From Prevotella sp. UBA2742 (GTDB lineage: Bacteria > Bacteroidota > Bacteroidia > Bacteroidales > Bacteroidaceae), in assembly GCA_002353485.1 (NCBI GenBank), contig DEJS01000019.1:62001-126000 (forward strand): 64,000 nt of DNA, in the 5' to 3' direction. Shown one piece after another: positions 34,701-43,013 of this stretch (positions are counted from its first letter, which is position 1; each line of letters starts with the position of its first letter). Both the position numbers and the translations under genes were made by a program. The notes under the pieces are model-generated. The model searched no databases, was not told the DNA's origin, and was given only the letters and a program-made list of their open reading frames with translations.

Positions 34701-35022
34701 CGCTATGGGTGGTCAGCCGTCGGGGCGTGCCGCCCTGGCTGTTCATGATGTACACGTCCATGCTGCCCTCACGGGTGGAGGCAAAGGCTATCTGCTGTCC
34801 GTCAGGGCTCCATACCGGGTAGGCATCGTACGCAGCATTTGTTGTCAGCTGCCGGGCCTGTCCGCCTGTGGCGGCGACGGTGTAGAGGTCGCCTTTGTAC
34901 GAGAAGGCTATCTGCCGCCCGTCAGGCGAGATAGCCGGAAAGCGCATCCACAAGGGAGTGTTCTGTGCAGAGACGGTGAAAGAGACTGCCAGTAAGAAGG
35001 CAGTAGAGAATAGTTTCTTCAT
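31774..35022 (-). CDS. Secreted tricorn-like S41 protease
   Basis: 1082 aa. Signal peptide MKKLFSTAFLLAVSFTVSAQ. Two blocks of WD40/PD40-type beta-propeller blades follow (repeated FSPDGxxIAF and PVWSPDGQQIAFAS patterns), then a PDZ domain (about 800-880) and a C-terminal S41 domain with the catalytic region YSNGSGFPWVFRELGIG and RYNGGGWLHDDL. A Lys/Asp/Glu-rich linker (KKDNAAKDDKDGKKGKKGKD) sits near residue 560-595 between the parts. This is the tricorn protease homologue layout; it should degrade peptides in the periplasm. It follows the pectinesterase gene by 11 bp. Confidence 0.92.
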   Translation of the reverse strand: MKKLFSTAFLLAVSFTVSAQNTPLWMRFPAISPDGRQIAFSYKGDLYTVAATGGQARQLTTNAAYDAYPVWSPDGQQIAFASTREGSMDVYIMNSQGGTPRRLTTHSGSETPIAFKDNGSILFSSALMPTAQASLLPESVFPQVYEVSTDGGRPRLFSLITMQDISINAQGDILYHDVKGYEDVFRKHHQSAITRDIWLMKGADGPESARRFSRLTTFRGEDRNPVWTPDGQSFYYLSEKDGTFNVWKRALDGGNEQQVTRHEKNPVRYLTIAKDGTLCYGYDGEIYTNRNGQEQKVSISIVADRNDKDLVRSIKTRGATEICLSPKNKEVAFILHGDVYVTSIDYKTTRQVTNTPEQERDLSFAPDGRSLVYSAERNGCWQIYRTTIKDKQEKEFAYATELTEDRLTQTTLTSQQPKFSPDGKEIAFFEDRGDLRVMNLQTKAVRTVLDGKYQFSYTDGDLWFEWSPDSRWLLSSYIGVGGWHSPDVALVKADGSGEVHNLTNSGYSDSNAKWVLGGKAIIYESDRAGYRSHGSWGAEEDVYIMFFDLDAYERFRMTKEEKERAEQAEKEAKKDNAAKDDKDGKKGKKGKDGKKAVEPAVPVLSFDLENARDRILRLTANSSHLGDAILSPGGDTLYYQAAFEDNHDLWMHNLREKKTELVMKNVGRAHMEADKGFKHLFLLAEGIQKLDIGKGKKESVSFEAPFCWQPYQERQYLFDHVWRQVKDKFYDEHIHGIDWEGYRKTYERFLPHINNNYDFRDMLGEMLGELNGSHTGARYYPESAALRTANLGLFLDPTYDGDGLLVQEVIKRGPFAVRNTGVTAGCVITEIDGNAIKAGQDYNWMLEGKAGRPVRVTVRKPNSTSTFSVVVKPITQSQLNNIIYKRWVDRNRQLVDSLSGGQVAYVHIKSMNSAGFREVYSELLNDKNRNRKACIVDERYNGGGWLHDDLCTLLSGRLYHNFVPRGKYVGRDPLNKWVGKSCVLMNEDCYSNGSGFPWVFRELGIGPLIGSAVAGTATSVWWETLMDDTLVFGIPQVGKKDMQGRYMENMELFPDVEVYNTPEDYINGRDPQLEAAVREMMK

Positions 35023-35033
35023 AAATATAATGT

Positions 35034-36008
35034 TTAGTTGTTAGGAATCCAGGTATCCTCGCGGGTGAATACACTCTTCATGGTGACCTGCTCAGCCTCT
35101 TTCCTGGTCAGCTGGCGGCTCCAGCTTACACGCTGGCCGTAGGCTGCGCCTTCGCCACGGTTGTTGTATTCCATGTATCGCGCAGTCTTCACTGCCTCGG
35201 GGCGCCACTGGTGCCATCCCTCAGGCAGTATCTGGCGGGGCAGCTCACAGTTCATGAACAGCGTGTAGCCATAGTCGCGCCAAGGACGTCCCAGGTAGAC
35301 GCGGTCCACACCTTCAGCAGCGGTAATCGTGCAGTTGTTGAACACATATCCGTACCTCACGTCCTGAGGCGTCGATGCGGCAGTGATGTAGGAGTTGGCC
35401 TTGCACCGTATGGTGCAGCCCTCAAACCACGCCGTCGAGGGACCGAAGATGAAGTCCGTGGTGCCTTCTATGTAGCAGTCTTTAAACAGCAGACGGGTGC
35501 CCGCCATTCCCGTGTACACCGTGTCCTGGTGACCCAGGAAACGACAGTTGATGTACTGCTGGCGGTCGCCGGTGGTCATCAGTGCCACGGCCTGGCCCAG
35601 ACGGGCGGCGTTGTTCTCAATGGTAATGTTCTTCAGCGTTATCAGGTTGCCGTCCACCCTGAGCGTAAACGTACGGAAGGTTCCCATGCCCTTTCCCGTC
35701 TCGGCTATCTTGATATTGGCGTGGTCGTCCCAGGTGATGACGGTATTGTCGCGGTCCTCGCCGCATATCTCAATGTTCGTCAGCCATTGTGGCACCACCA
35801 GCTTCTCCTTGTAGATGCCCTTCTTGACGTAGATGACCTTGTGGTATTCCATGAAGGCACGGCATACCTCTATGGCCTCAGCCACATTGCGAAACTGCCC
35901 CGTGCCGTCGCGTGCCACTACCAGCGTGTCGGGGTTGTCGTACTCGTTCTTGGCCTGCATGGCAGTGACGCTGCATATCAAGCACATCATCCAGATTAGT
36001 CTTTTCAT
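35034..36008 (-). CDS. Pectinesterase (CE8)
   Basis: 324 aa with signal peptide (MKRLIWMMCLICSVTAMQA). The right-handed beta-helix has the CE8 motifs GHQDTVYTGMAG (oxyanion Gln, acid/base Asp), GTTDFIFGPSTAWFEGC (nucleophile Asp) and YLGRPWRDYG (Arg). It removes methyl groups from pectin homogalacturonan and implies growth on plant cell wall. It is not in a polysaccharide utilisation locus here: no SusCD or pectate lyase genes are near. Confidence 0.93.
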   Translation of the reverse strand: MKRLIWMMCLICSVTAMQAKNEYDNPDTLVVARDGTGQFRNVAEAIEVCRAFMEYHKVIYVKKGIYKEKLVVPQWLTNIEICGEDRDNTVITWDDHANIKIAETGKGMGTFRTFTLRVDGNLITLKNITIENNAARLGQAVALMTTGDRQQYINCRFLGHQDTVYTGMAGTRLLFKDCYIEGTTDFIFGPSTAWFEGCTIRCKANSYITAASTPQDVRYGYVFNNCTITAAEGVDRVYLGRPWRDYGYTLFMNCELPRQILPEGWHQWRPEAVKTARYMEYNNRGEGAAYGQRVSWSRQLTRKEAEQVTMKSVFTREDTWIPNN

Positions 36009-36057
36009 ATAGGTAGTCGTTTAGTAGTAATCAGTTCCTTTCCGTGGGCACAGGCTG

Positions 36058-38328
36058 TTAGATAATCTGCGTCACCTCCTGCAGACCCTCTACATCCTTC
36101 AGAGCCTTCATAATGTCTCTGACGTCCTCGCGGTCGTGCACACGCAACTCTATGCTGCCGTCGAACACGCCTTCCTCACTGCTGATGGTCAGCTTATGGA
36201 TATTGACGTTCATCTTTGACGATATGATGCGCGACACATCCATCAGGATACCCACACGGTCGATGCCCTGCAGGCGTATCGTGGCATCGAAGAACAGCTG
36301 CTTGTGCATGTTCCACTTAGCGTCGAGTATGCGGTTGCCGAAACCGCTCTTCAGCTTGTCGGCCACAGGACAGTCGCGCTTGTGAATCTCTATCTGGTGC
36401 TTGTTGTCTATATAGCCCAGAATGTCGTCCCCGGGAATCGGGTGGCAGCAGTGCTTGAACTTGTATTGTCCTATCGTCTCTTCGCTGATATAGATGGGCT
36501 TCTTGCGGTTGAACGTCTCGGGCACCACAAACAGCTCCTGCTGTCCTGCGATGCCTTCTTTCTTCTTGCCGCGCCCTAAGAAAGGCACCAGCTTGCGCCA
36601 GCCTTTCTTGCCGCTGCCTGTCTTGCCGTTCAGCTCGTCAACGTCCTTCTCGCCCAGCAGGATGGTCTTCTGGCCCAGCCCCTGGAAGAAGTCCTCGCGA
36701 CGGTTAGCCTCGTGAAGCACTATCAGCTGGTCTACCACGGCAGGCGTATTCTCGATGCCATGTTTCTTCAGGAAGGCTTCCAGCAGTTCCTCGCCCTTCT
36801 TCTGCGACTCACGGCTGTCGCGCCTGAGCACAGCCTGTATCTTTGCCTTAGCCTTGGCCGTCGACACGAAGTTTATCCACCCCGGCTGTACATGCTGCGA
36901 CTTCGAGGTGAGTATCTCTACCTGGTCACCGCTTTCCAGCTTGTGGCTCAGGGGCACCAGCTTATGGTTTACCTTGGCCCCTATACAGTGTGAGCCCAGG
37001 AAGGTATGAATGCTGAAGGCAAAGTCCAGGGCGGTACATCCGGCCGGCATGGTGCGTATCTCGCCCTTGGGCGTGAATACGAATATCTCCGAGGCAAAGA
37101 GGTTCAGCTTGATGGCATCCAGGAAGTCCATGGCGTCGGGCTGCGGGTCGTCCAGAATCTCCTTGATGGTGCGCAGCCAGTCGTTCAGTTCGTTCTCGTC
37201 CTCCGTGTACTCCTCGTTTTCCTCACCCTCCTTGTATTTCCAGTGGGCGGCAAAGCCCTGCTCGGCTATCTCGTCCATGCGGTCAGAGCGTATCTGCACC
37301 TCTATCCACCGCCCCTGTTTCGACATCAGCGTCACGTGCAGCGCCTGGTATCCGTTGGCCTTAGGCTGCGACAGCCAGTCGCGCAACCGGTCGGGGTGGC
37401 TCTTGTATATCTTCGATATAGCGACGTAGATATTGAAGCATTCGTTAATCTCCTCTTCGCGCTTCGCCGGCGTGAAGATGATGCGCACGGCCAGGATGTC
37501 GTATATCTCCTCGAAGCTCACGTGCTTGTTCTGCATCTTTGTCCAGATGGAGTAGGGCGTCTTCACACGCTCCTTGATTTCGTACTTGATGCCCATCTGT
37601 TTGAGCGACTCCTCGATAGGTGCCGTGAACTGGTCGAACAGCTCGTGGCGCTTGGCCTCCGTGTCCTTCAGCTTCTGCTTGATGCTGCTATACTCCTCGG
37701 GGTGTTCGTACTGGAACGAGAGGTTCTCCAGTTCCGACTTAATCTTGTTCAGTCCCAGTCGGTTGGCCAGCGGGGCATAGATGTACAGTGTCTCGCCGGC
37801 TATCTTGTACTGCTTGTTGGCAGGTTGCGACTGCAGCGTCCGCATGTTGTGCAGACGGTCGCAAATCTTGATGAGTATGACACGTATATCCTCGCTCATC
37901 GTCAGCAGCAGCTTCTTGAAGTTCTCTGCCTGCGCTGATGCCTGCTCGCCGAAGATGCCGCCGCTTATCTTTGTCAGTCCGTCAACAATCTGCGCTATCT
38001 TAGGGCCGAAGATGTTGGCCAGGTCCTCCGTCGTGTAGTCGGTGTCCTCCACCACGTCATGCAGCAGGGCGGCACAGATGCTCGTCGAGCCCAGTCCCAC
38101 CTCTTCGCAGGCTATCTGGGCCACTGCTATGGGGTGCATGATATAGGGTTCGCCAGACAGTCGGCGCACACCCTTGTGGGCCTGCCGGGCAAAGTTAAAA
38201 GCCTTGGTAATGATATCTACCTTCTTCCTGTGCCGCGATGCCAGATAGCTGTCCAGCAGGTGCTGGAACGCGTCATTCACCAGTTTCTCGTCGGCCTCTT
38301 CGCGCATCATGTCCTCGTCCATACGCAT
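36058..38328 (-). CDS. spoT: Bifunctional (p)ppGpp synthetase/hydrolase (RelA/SpoT)
   Basis: 756 aa. It has the HD hydrolase domain (LLHDVVEDTDYTTEDL), the synthetase domain (RVKTPYSIWTKMQNKH and GYQALHVTLMS), a TGS domain (EIFVFTPKGEIRTMPAGCTA), a helical zinc-finger part (HCCHPIPGDDILGYI) and a C-terminal ACT domain. Both catalytic halves look intact, so it can make and break (p)ppGpp. The start codon directly follows the stop of the transglycosylase gene; a second ATG lies two codons downstream. Confidence 0.95.
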   Translation of the reverse strand: MRMDEDMMREEADEKLVNDAFQHLLDSYLASRHRKKVDIITKAFNFARQAHKGVRRLSGEPYIMHPIAVAQIACEEVGLGSTSICAALLHDVVEDTDYTTEDLANIFGPKIAQIVDGLTKISGGIFGEQASAQAENFKKLLLTMSEDIRVILIKICDRLHNMRTLQSQPANKQYKIAGETLYIYAPLANRLGLNKIKSELENLSFQYEHPEEYSSIKQKLKDTEAKRHELFDQFTAPIEESLKQMGIKYEIKERVKTPYSIWTKMQNKHVSFEEIYDILAVRIIFTPAKREEEINECFNIYVAISKIYKSHPDRLRDWLSQPKANGYQALHVTLMSKQGRWIEVQIRSDRMDEIAEQGFAAHWKYKEGEENEEYTEDENELNDWLRTIKEILDDPQPDAMDFLDAIKLNLFASEIFVFTPKGEIRTMPAGCTALDFAFSIHTFLGSHCIGAKVNHKLVPLSHKLESGDQVEILTSKSQHVQPGWINFVSTAKAKAKIQAVLRRDSRESQKKGEELLEAFLKKHGIENTPAVVDQLIVLHEANRREDFFQGLGQKTILLGEKDVDELNGKTGSGKKGWRKLVPFLGRGKKKEGIAGQQELFVVPETFNRKKPIYISEETIGQYKFKHCCHPIPGDDILGYIDNKHQIEIHKRDCPVADKLKSGFGNRILDAKWNMHKQLFFDATIRLQGIDRVGILMDVSRIISSKMNVNIHKLTISSEEGVFDGSIELRVHDREDVRDIMKALKDVEGLQEVTQII

Positions 38329-39678
38329 TTACCTCCTTCTTCTACTTCTTCTCCTTGTTGACTTACGTTTCTTGCTTGCCGAATAGCTGCGTCGGCCTAC
38401 CTTGCTTCTGTGTCGGCGACCTATCTTGCCGCGCTTGTAGTAGCGGCCCTTCTTGCCGCGCACGTAGCGCTTGCTCTTATGGTAGTACGTCGGCACGTCG
38501 TCGTTGACCTCCACCTCCAGGCGGTTCGTCAGCAGCTCGCTGGCCTTGTAGTTGTACACCGAGTCCTCCATGTCGATGAACTTGCCCACCTCAGTCTGTG
38601 GCAGACGGATGGGCGACGGCTGCGAGGCTCCTGGTACGATGTCGCGCCGATACTGTGGGTTCAGCGACCTCAGCAGGTCGATGTTCAGCCCCACAACCTC
38701 GGCCACCTGCTGCAGGTGTACGTTGCGGTTTACCACCACCGTGTCCGTCTTTGCCGGCAGGCGCGTCGTCATCGGGCAGATGTTGTGCTGCGAGTAGTAC
38801 GTCATCATGTAGTTGGCGGCAATGAATGCCGGCACGTAGCCGCGTGTCTCCTTGGGCAGGTACGGGTATATCATCCAGTAGTCCTTGGCGTTGAACACCG
38901 AGTCCTTGTGTGCGGCCTGGGCACGGTGTATGGCCTTGTTGATGTTCTCCGGTCCGCAGTTGTAGGCGGCTATCACCAGATTCCAGTCGCCGAACACCTT
39001 GTACAAGTCGCTCAGGTAGCGGGCGGCGGCTCTCGACGACTTCACGGGGTCGCGTCGCTCGTCGAGCAGCGAGTTCACCTGCAGTCCGTACTGCTTGCCG
39101 GTAGCCAGCATGAACTGCCACAGTCCCGTGGCGCCCACGCGGCTTACGGCCTTGGGGTTCAGTGCCGACTCTATGATGGGCAGGTACTTCAGTTCCAGGG
39201 GCAGCTGGTACAGCTCCAGTGCTTCCTCGAAGATGGGCATGTAGAAGTTGGACGCCCCCAGCATGTAGCTGATGCTGTGGCGCAGACGGCCGCTGTAGCG
39301 GTCGATGAATTTCTGTACCACCTCGTTATAGGCCATCTCCATGACGCACGGCATGCGGCTCAGGCGGTCTATGTACTCCTCCCTGGAGTATGTGGGGTTG
39401 ACGTCCCTCATGTTGCAGTCCATGTCGTCCAGGTAGGTCTTCGCCATGTAGAGGTTCAGCAGCGAGTCCAGGTCGTATGTCATGGCCTCGGGGAACTCTA
39501 TCACGTCCTCGTTGCCCTCTTGGTCGGTCACTACTATCTCGTCGTCGTCCAGGTCGTCGTCTTCGTTCGTCACCTGGGCTTGCAGCGCCAGGGGCGTGAA
39601 TAACAAAAGGCACGACAGGAAGGCGCATCTTCCCATTCGGCCCAGCACTTCTAAGCTCATATCTTTTGTAGTCTTCAT
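38329..39678 (-). CDS. Membrane-bound lytic murein transglycosylase (MltD-like)
   Basis: 449 aa. The export signal lies at about 15-35 (MGRCAFLSCLLLFTPLALQAQ). The SLT domain has the catalytic Glu in LPIIESALNPKAVSRVGATG, then LWQFMLATGKQYGL and VIAAYNCGPENINKAI. A LysM-like peptidoglycan-binding domain follows (LQQVAEVVGLNIDLLRSLNP). The last 40 residues are strikingly basic (GKKGRYYKRGKIGRRHRSK and an RRRSRRRR end), perhaps to bind anionic wall or membrane. It cleaves glycan strands of peptidoglycan. Part of the conserved parA-parB-DUF5683-transglycosylase-spoT run. Confidence 0.92.
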   Translation of the reverse strand: MKTTKDMSLEVLGRMGRCAFLSCLLLFTPLALQAQVTNEDDDLDDDEIVVTDQEGNEDVIEFPEAMTYDLDSLLNLYMAKTYLDDMDCNMRDVNPTYSREEYIDRLSRMPCVMEMAYNEVVQKFIDRYSGRLRHSISYMLGASNFYMPIFEEALELYQLPLELKYLPIIESALNPKAVSRVGATGLWQFMLATGKQYGLQVNSLLDERRDPVKSSRAAARYLSDLYKVFGDWNLVIAAYNCGPENINKAIHRAQAAHKDSVFNAKDYWMIYPYLPKETRGYVPAFIAANYMMTYYSQHNICPMTTRLPAKTDTVVVNRNVHLQQVAEVVGLNIDLLRSLNPQYRRDIVPGASQPSPIRLPQTEVGKFIDMEDSVYNYKASELLTNRLEVEVNDDVPTYYHKSKRYVRGKKGRYYKRGKIGRRHRSKVGRRSYSASKKRKSTRRRSRRRR

Positions 39679-39694
39679 TGCTAATTCCTTGCTT

Positions 39695-40411
39695 CTAAAA
39701 GTTTAACGTACAGCTAAGTCCCAGCGACTGCGAGTCCAGGGCGTTGCCCCCTGAGTGGTTGCGTATGACGGTGGGCTCCACGCGCAGGCTCAGGTCCTTC
39801 GATATGTCGAACACTGACAGCTCGGCGTCGACGTAGGCGTCGATGACCGAAATGGCGTAGACGCCCAGCAGCACGAAGAAGCTCATGTCGCGCCAGCGGC
39901 GGTACTTGTCCTTACGGCTCTTGAATATCTTCTGGTACTGTTCCTCGTTCTCGGGTGTTATCTGTCGCCCCAGGTGCAGGAACTTGTTGTACGACGCCGT
40001 CCCGGGGTCGTCGTCCATAATGTCGAGATAGGCCTGGGAGTAGTCCTTATACATCATGTTGTTCCACGTCAGTGCATAGATACAGCCCATGAAGCCTCCG
40101 TAGATGATGGGCAGTTTCCAGAACTTTCGGTTGTATATCTGTCCGCCTCCGGGTATGACCAGTGCCAGCCACAGGGCACGCTTGGGGTCGGGTCTCCAGG
40201 TGTTCCAGTCACGTTTCTCTCTCCTCTTGTGCTCTTTTTTTATCAGTACGGAGGCCGAGTCGGTGATGGCCGCCAGCGTGTCTTCCAGCATGATGCGCAC
40301 GTCGCCCGCGGCAATGGAGTCCATCACCGCCTGGTCGTCGCTCTGGGCATTGCCTGTCAGGGGTAGGAGGGCAAGCAGGTAGAGCAGAAAACGCCACTTA
40401 GCACTTCTCAT
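39695..40411 (-). CDS. DUF5683 domain protein
   Basis: 238 aa. Signal peptide MRSAKWRFLLYLLALLPLTGNAQ. The DUF5683 core WRPDPKRALWLALVIPGGGQ followed by IYNRKFWKLPIIYGGFMG has membrane helices, and a further helix lies near residue 185-200. The family is Bacteroidetes-specific, usually between parB and the transglycosylase gene. Function unknown, likely envelope-associated. Confidence 0.88.
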   Translation of the reverse strand: MRSAKWRFLLYLLALLPLTGNAQSDDQAVMDSIAAGDVRIMLEDTLAAITDSASVLIKKEHKRREKRDWNTWRPDPKRALWLALVIPGGGQIYNRKFWKLPIIYGGFMGCIYALTWNNMMYKDYSQAYLDIMDDDPGTASYNKFLHLGRQITPENEEQYQKIFKSRKDKYRRWRDMSFFVLLGVYAISVIDAYVDAELSVFDISKDLSLRVEPTVIRNHSGGNALDSQSLGLSCTLNF

Positions 40412-40423
40412 CTCGCCTCTCCT

Positions 40424-41350
40424 TTATTCTTTAGTACGGTCCAGTGCGTTCATTATACGCTCCAGCTCTTCCTCGTTGTCAAACTGTATACTTATCTTTC
40501 CCTTACCCTTGGGCGAGCATGTCATCTGCACCTTGGTCTGGAAGAACTGTGCCAGCCGTTCCCTCAGCATGCCGTACTCTTCGGGCAGCTGTGCCTTCGC
40601 CGTGATGCGTCCCTTGGCGGTCTTGACGTCGTCGCCGCTCTTCAGGGCCTGCACCATCTCTTCCACCTTGCGTACCGAGAGTCCGCCCTGCACCACCTCG
40701 CGGAACAGCTTAATCTGCTGTGTGGGGCTGTCCAGTGCCAGCAGTGCGCGGGCATGTCCCATCTCGATGTCGTGGTTCTTCAGTGCTATCTGCACCTGTG
40801 CAGGCAGCTTCAGCAGTCGCATGTAGTTGGTGACGGCGGCGCGGCTCTTGCCCACGCGGTCCGAGATGCGTGCCTGCGTCATGCCTGTCGTCTCGGCCAG
40901 GTGTTGGTAGGCCAGTGCTATCTCGATGGCGTTCAGGTCTTCGCGCTGTATGTTCTCCACCAGGGCCATTTCCATGACGCCCTGGTCTTCGACGGTGACG
41001 ATGTATGCCGGAATCTTGGTCAGTCCTGCCAGCTGCGATGCGCGCCAGCGGCGCTCGCCGGCAATAATCTGGTATTTGCTGCCCTCCACCTTCCGCAGCG
41101 TGATGGGCTGTATGATGCCCAGCTCGCGTATGCTGGTGGCCAGCTCTCCGAGTGCCTCGGGGTCAAACTCGCGGCGCGGCTGGTTGGGGTTGGGCTCTAT
41201 CTGCGATATCTCTATCTCGCTGAGGTTCGACGAGCCCTCGGTCTTCACCTCGCTGTGCGTGTCGATGAGTGCGTCCAGTCCGCGACCGGTGCCGATGTCG
41301 TCCAGTCCGCGGCCAAGCACGTTACGGTCGTATTTCTTCTTTACTGCCAT
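40424..41350 (-). CDS. parB: Chromosome partitioning protein ParB
   Basis: 308 aa. The ParB/Spo0J core is clear: ISQIEPNPNQPRREFDPEAL, then IIAGERRWRASQLAGL (CTPase motif GERRWR) and ALVENIQREDLNAIEIALAY. The HTH is at AETTGMTQARISDRVGKSRA. The C-terminal dimer domain is present. It loads at parS sites near the origin and works with ParA. I did not find a parS site (consensus TGTTNCACGTGAAACA) in the window. Confidence 0.95.
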   Translation of the reverse strand: MAVKKKYDRNVLGRGLDDIGTGRGLDALIDTHSEVKTEGSSNLSEIEISQIEPNPNQPRREFDPEALGELATSIRELGIIQPITLRKVEGSKYQIIAGERRWRASQLAGLTKIPAYIVTVEDQGVMEMALVENIQREDLNAIEIALAYQHLAETTGMTQARISDRVGKSRAAVTNYMRLLKLPAQVQIALKNHDIEMGHARALLALDSPTQQIKLFREVVQGGLSVRKVEEMVQALKSGDDVKTAKGRITAKAQLPEEYGMLRERLAQFFQTKVQMTCSPKGKGKISIQFDNEEELERIMNALDRTKE

Positions 41351-41371
41351 GCCTTGTCCTTACCTTTGTTC

Positions 41372-42136
41372 TTAAGCGTTCTTGCTAATTATCTCCTTGG
41401 CCAGTGCCAGATGGTTCTTGGCTCCAGTGGACTCGGCATCGTACAGAATGGCGGGCAGACCGTGTGACGGGCTCTCCGAGAGCTTGACGTTGCGCTGTAT
41501 AACGGTCTTGAAGACCAGTTCCTGGAAGTGTCGCTTCATCTCGTCGTAAATCTGGTTGGCCAGTCTCAGGCGCGAGTCGTACATGGTCAGCAGGAATCCC
41601 TCTATCTCGAGCTTCGGGTTCAGGCTCTTCTTCACTATCTTGATGGTGTTCAGCAGCTTGGAGATGCCTTCCAGCGCGAAGTACTCGCACTGCACGGGCA
41701 CTATAATCGAGTTGGCGGCCGTCAGGGCGTTCACCGTGATGAGGCCCAGCGACGGCGAGCAGTCTATCAGGATGTAGTCGTACTCGTTCTGTATGCCGGC
41801 CAGTACGTTGCCTATTATTTTCTCCCGGTCGGGCAGGTTCAGCATTTCTATCTCGGCGCCCACCAGGTCGATGTGGCTGGGAATGATGTCCAGTCCGTCA
41901 ATGTCGGTGGTATAGATGGCGTCGCGCACGTCGGCGTGGTTGATAATACATTCGTATAGCGAGCATTCCACCTCCTGGATGTTCACTCCCAGTCCGCTGG
42001 ATGCGTTGGCCTGGGGGTCGGCGTCTACTACGAGCACCGTCTTCTCCAGCGTGGCCAGCGAGGCTGCCAGATTGATAGTGGTCGTCGTCTTGCCAACGCC
42101 ACCCTTCTGGTTCGCTAAAGCAATAATCTTTCCCAT
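41372..42136 (-). CDS. parA: Chromosome partitioning ATPase ParA
   Basis: 254 aa. The deviant Walker A KGGVGKTTTTINLAA is at the N-terminus, followed by VDADPQANASSGLG and DYILIDCSPSLGLITVNAL. It moves ParB-bound origins. First gene of the operon parA-parB-DUF5683-transglycosylase-spoT; 21 bp before parB. Confidence 0.96.
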   Translation of the reverse strand: MGKIIALANQKGGVGKTTTTINLAASLATLEKTVLVVDADPQANASSGLGVNIQEVECSLYECIINHADVRDAIYTTDIDGLDIIPSHIDLVGAEIEMLNLPDREKIIGNVLAGIQNEYDYILIDCSPSLGLITVNALTAANSIIVPVQCEYFALEGISKLLNTIKIVKKSLNPKLEIEGFLLTMYDSRLRLANQIYDEMKRHFQELVFKTVIQRNVKLSESPSHGLPAILYDAESTGAKNHLALAKEIISKNA

Positions 42137-42167
42137 ATTCTATGTGTTTGATGTATATAATACGCCG

Positions 42168-42175
42168 CAAAGGTA
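42168..42175 (-). promoter_or_regulatory. parA: -7 box TACCTTTG of the parA operon
   Basis: Perfect match 31 nt before the parA ATG. Confidence 0.72.
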
Positions 42176-42217
42176 CAAAAATAATACGAGAAACACTCAA
42201 ATATCAACCTTTTTTAG

Positions 42218-42225
42218 TACTTTTG
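42218..42225 (+). promoter_or_regulatory. surE: -7 box TACTTTTG of surE-lpxB
   Basis: Match to TAnnTTTG 20 nt before the surE ATG at 42246, divergent from parA. Confidence 0.65.
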
Positions 42226-42245
42226 CAGGCAAATACTGGCTTTTA

Positions 42246-43013
42246 ATGGAAAAAAACGTACCACTGATCCTGATTTCCAACGATGACGGCTACCATGCCA
42301 AGGGCTTCCGCGAGCTCATCGGCATGGTGCGCGACATGGGCTACGTCATCGCCTGTGCCCCCGAGGCTCACCGCAGCGGTGCCTCGTGTGCCTTCTCGCC
42401 CACCATACCGCTCACCCTGAAGCTGCGTCACAAGGAGGACGGCGTAGAGGTGTGGTCGTGTAACGGTACCCCCGTGGACTGCGTCAAGATGGCGCTGGCC
42501 GAGCTCTGCGGCCGCAAGCCCGACATCGTCATCGGAGGCATCAACCACGGCGACAACGCCTCGGTCAACACCCACTACAGCGGAACCATGGGCGTCACCA
42601 TGGAAGGCTGTATGAAGTACATACCCAGCATCGCCTTCTCGCTCTGCGACCACCGCGACGACGCCGACTTCCGTCCCCTCCGGGATACGGTGAGGATGCT
42701 GACGCGCCGCGTGCTCGACGAGGGGCTGCCCACGGGCGTCTGTCTGAACGTCAACTTCCCCCTGCAGCCTGCGTTCCGCGGCGTGCGCGTGTGCCGCATG
42801 GCCCGTGGCTCGTGGCTTAGCGAGGTGGAGCGCTGCCACCACCCCCGGGGCTACGACTACTGGTGGATGATGGGCCACTACCACAACGACGAGCCCCAGG
42901 CCGAGGACACCGACCGCTGGGCCCTGGACCACGGCTACGTAGCCGTCACGCCCACACAGATGGACGTCACGGCCTACCAGAGCATGGAAATGCTAAAAAG
43001 CTGGGAGCAATGA
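42246..43013 (+). CDS. surE: 5'/3'-nucleotidase SurE
   Basis: 255 aa from MEKNVPLILISNDDGYHAKG; the long upstream reading predates the promoter. The metal-binding Asp pair is in SNDDG, with GTPVDCVKMAL, GGINHGDNASVNTHYSGTMG and the C-terminal VAVTPTQMDVTAYQSM. It dephosphorylates nucleoside monophosphates. Its TGA overlaps the lpxB ATG. Confidence 0.95.
   Translation: MEKNVPLILISNDDGYHAKGFRELIGMVRDMGYVIACAPEAHRSGASCAFSPTIPLTLKLRHKEDGVEVWSCNGTPVDCVKMALAELCGRKPDIVIGGINHGDNASVNTHYSGTMGVTMEGCMKYIPSIAFSLCDHRDDADFRPLRDTVRMLTRRVLDEGLPTGVCLNVNFPLQPAFRGVRVCRMARGSWLSEVERCHHPRGYDYWWMMGHYHNDEPQAEDTDRWALDHGYVAVTPTQMDVTAYQSMEMLKSWEQ

Noticed and set aside
33322..34995. 557-aa plus-strand ORF
   Set aside because: Antisense shadow of the tricorn-like protease gene.
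35034..36008. Polysaccharide utilisation locus around the pectinesterase
   Set aside because: No SusC/SusD-like, lyase or hybrid regulator genes are adjacent.
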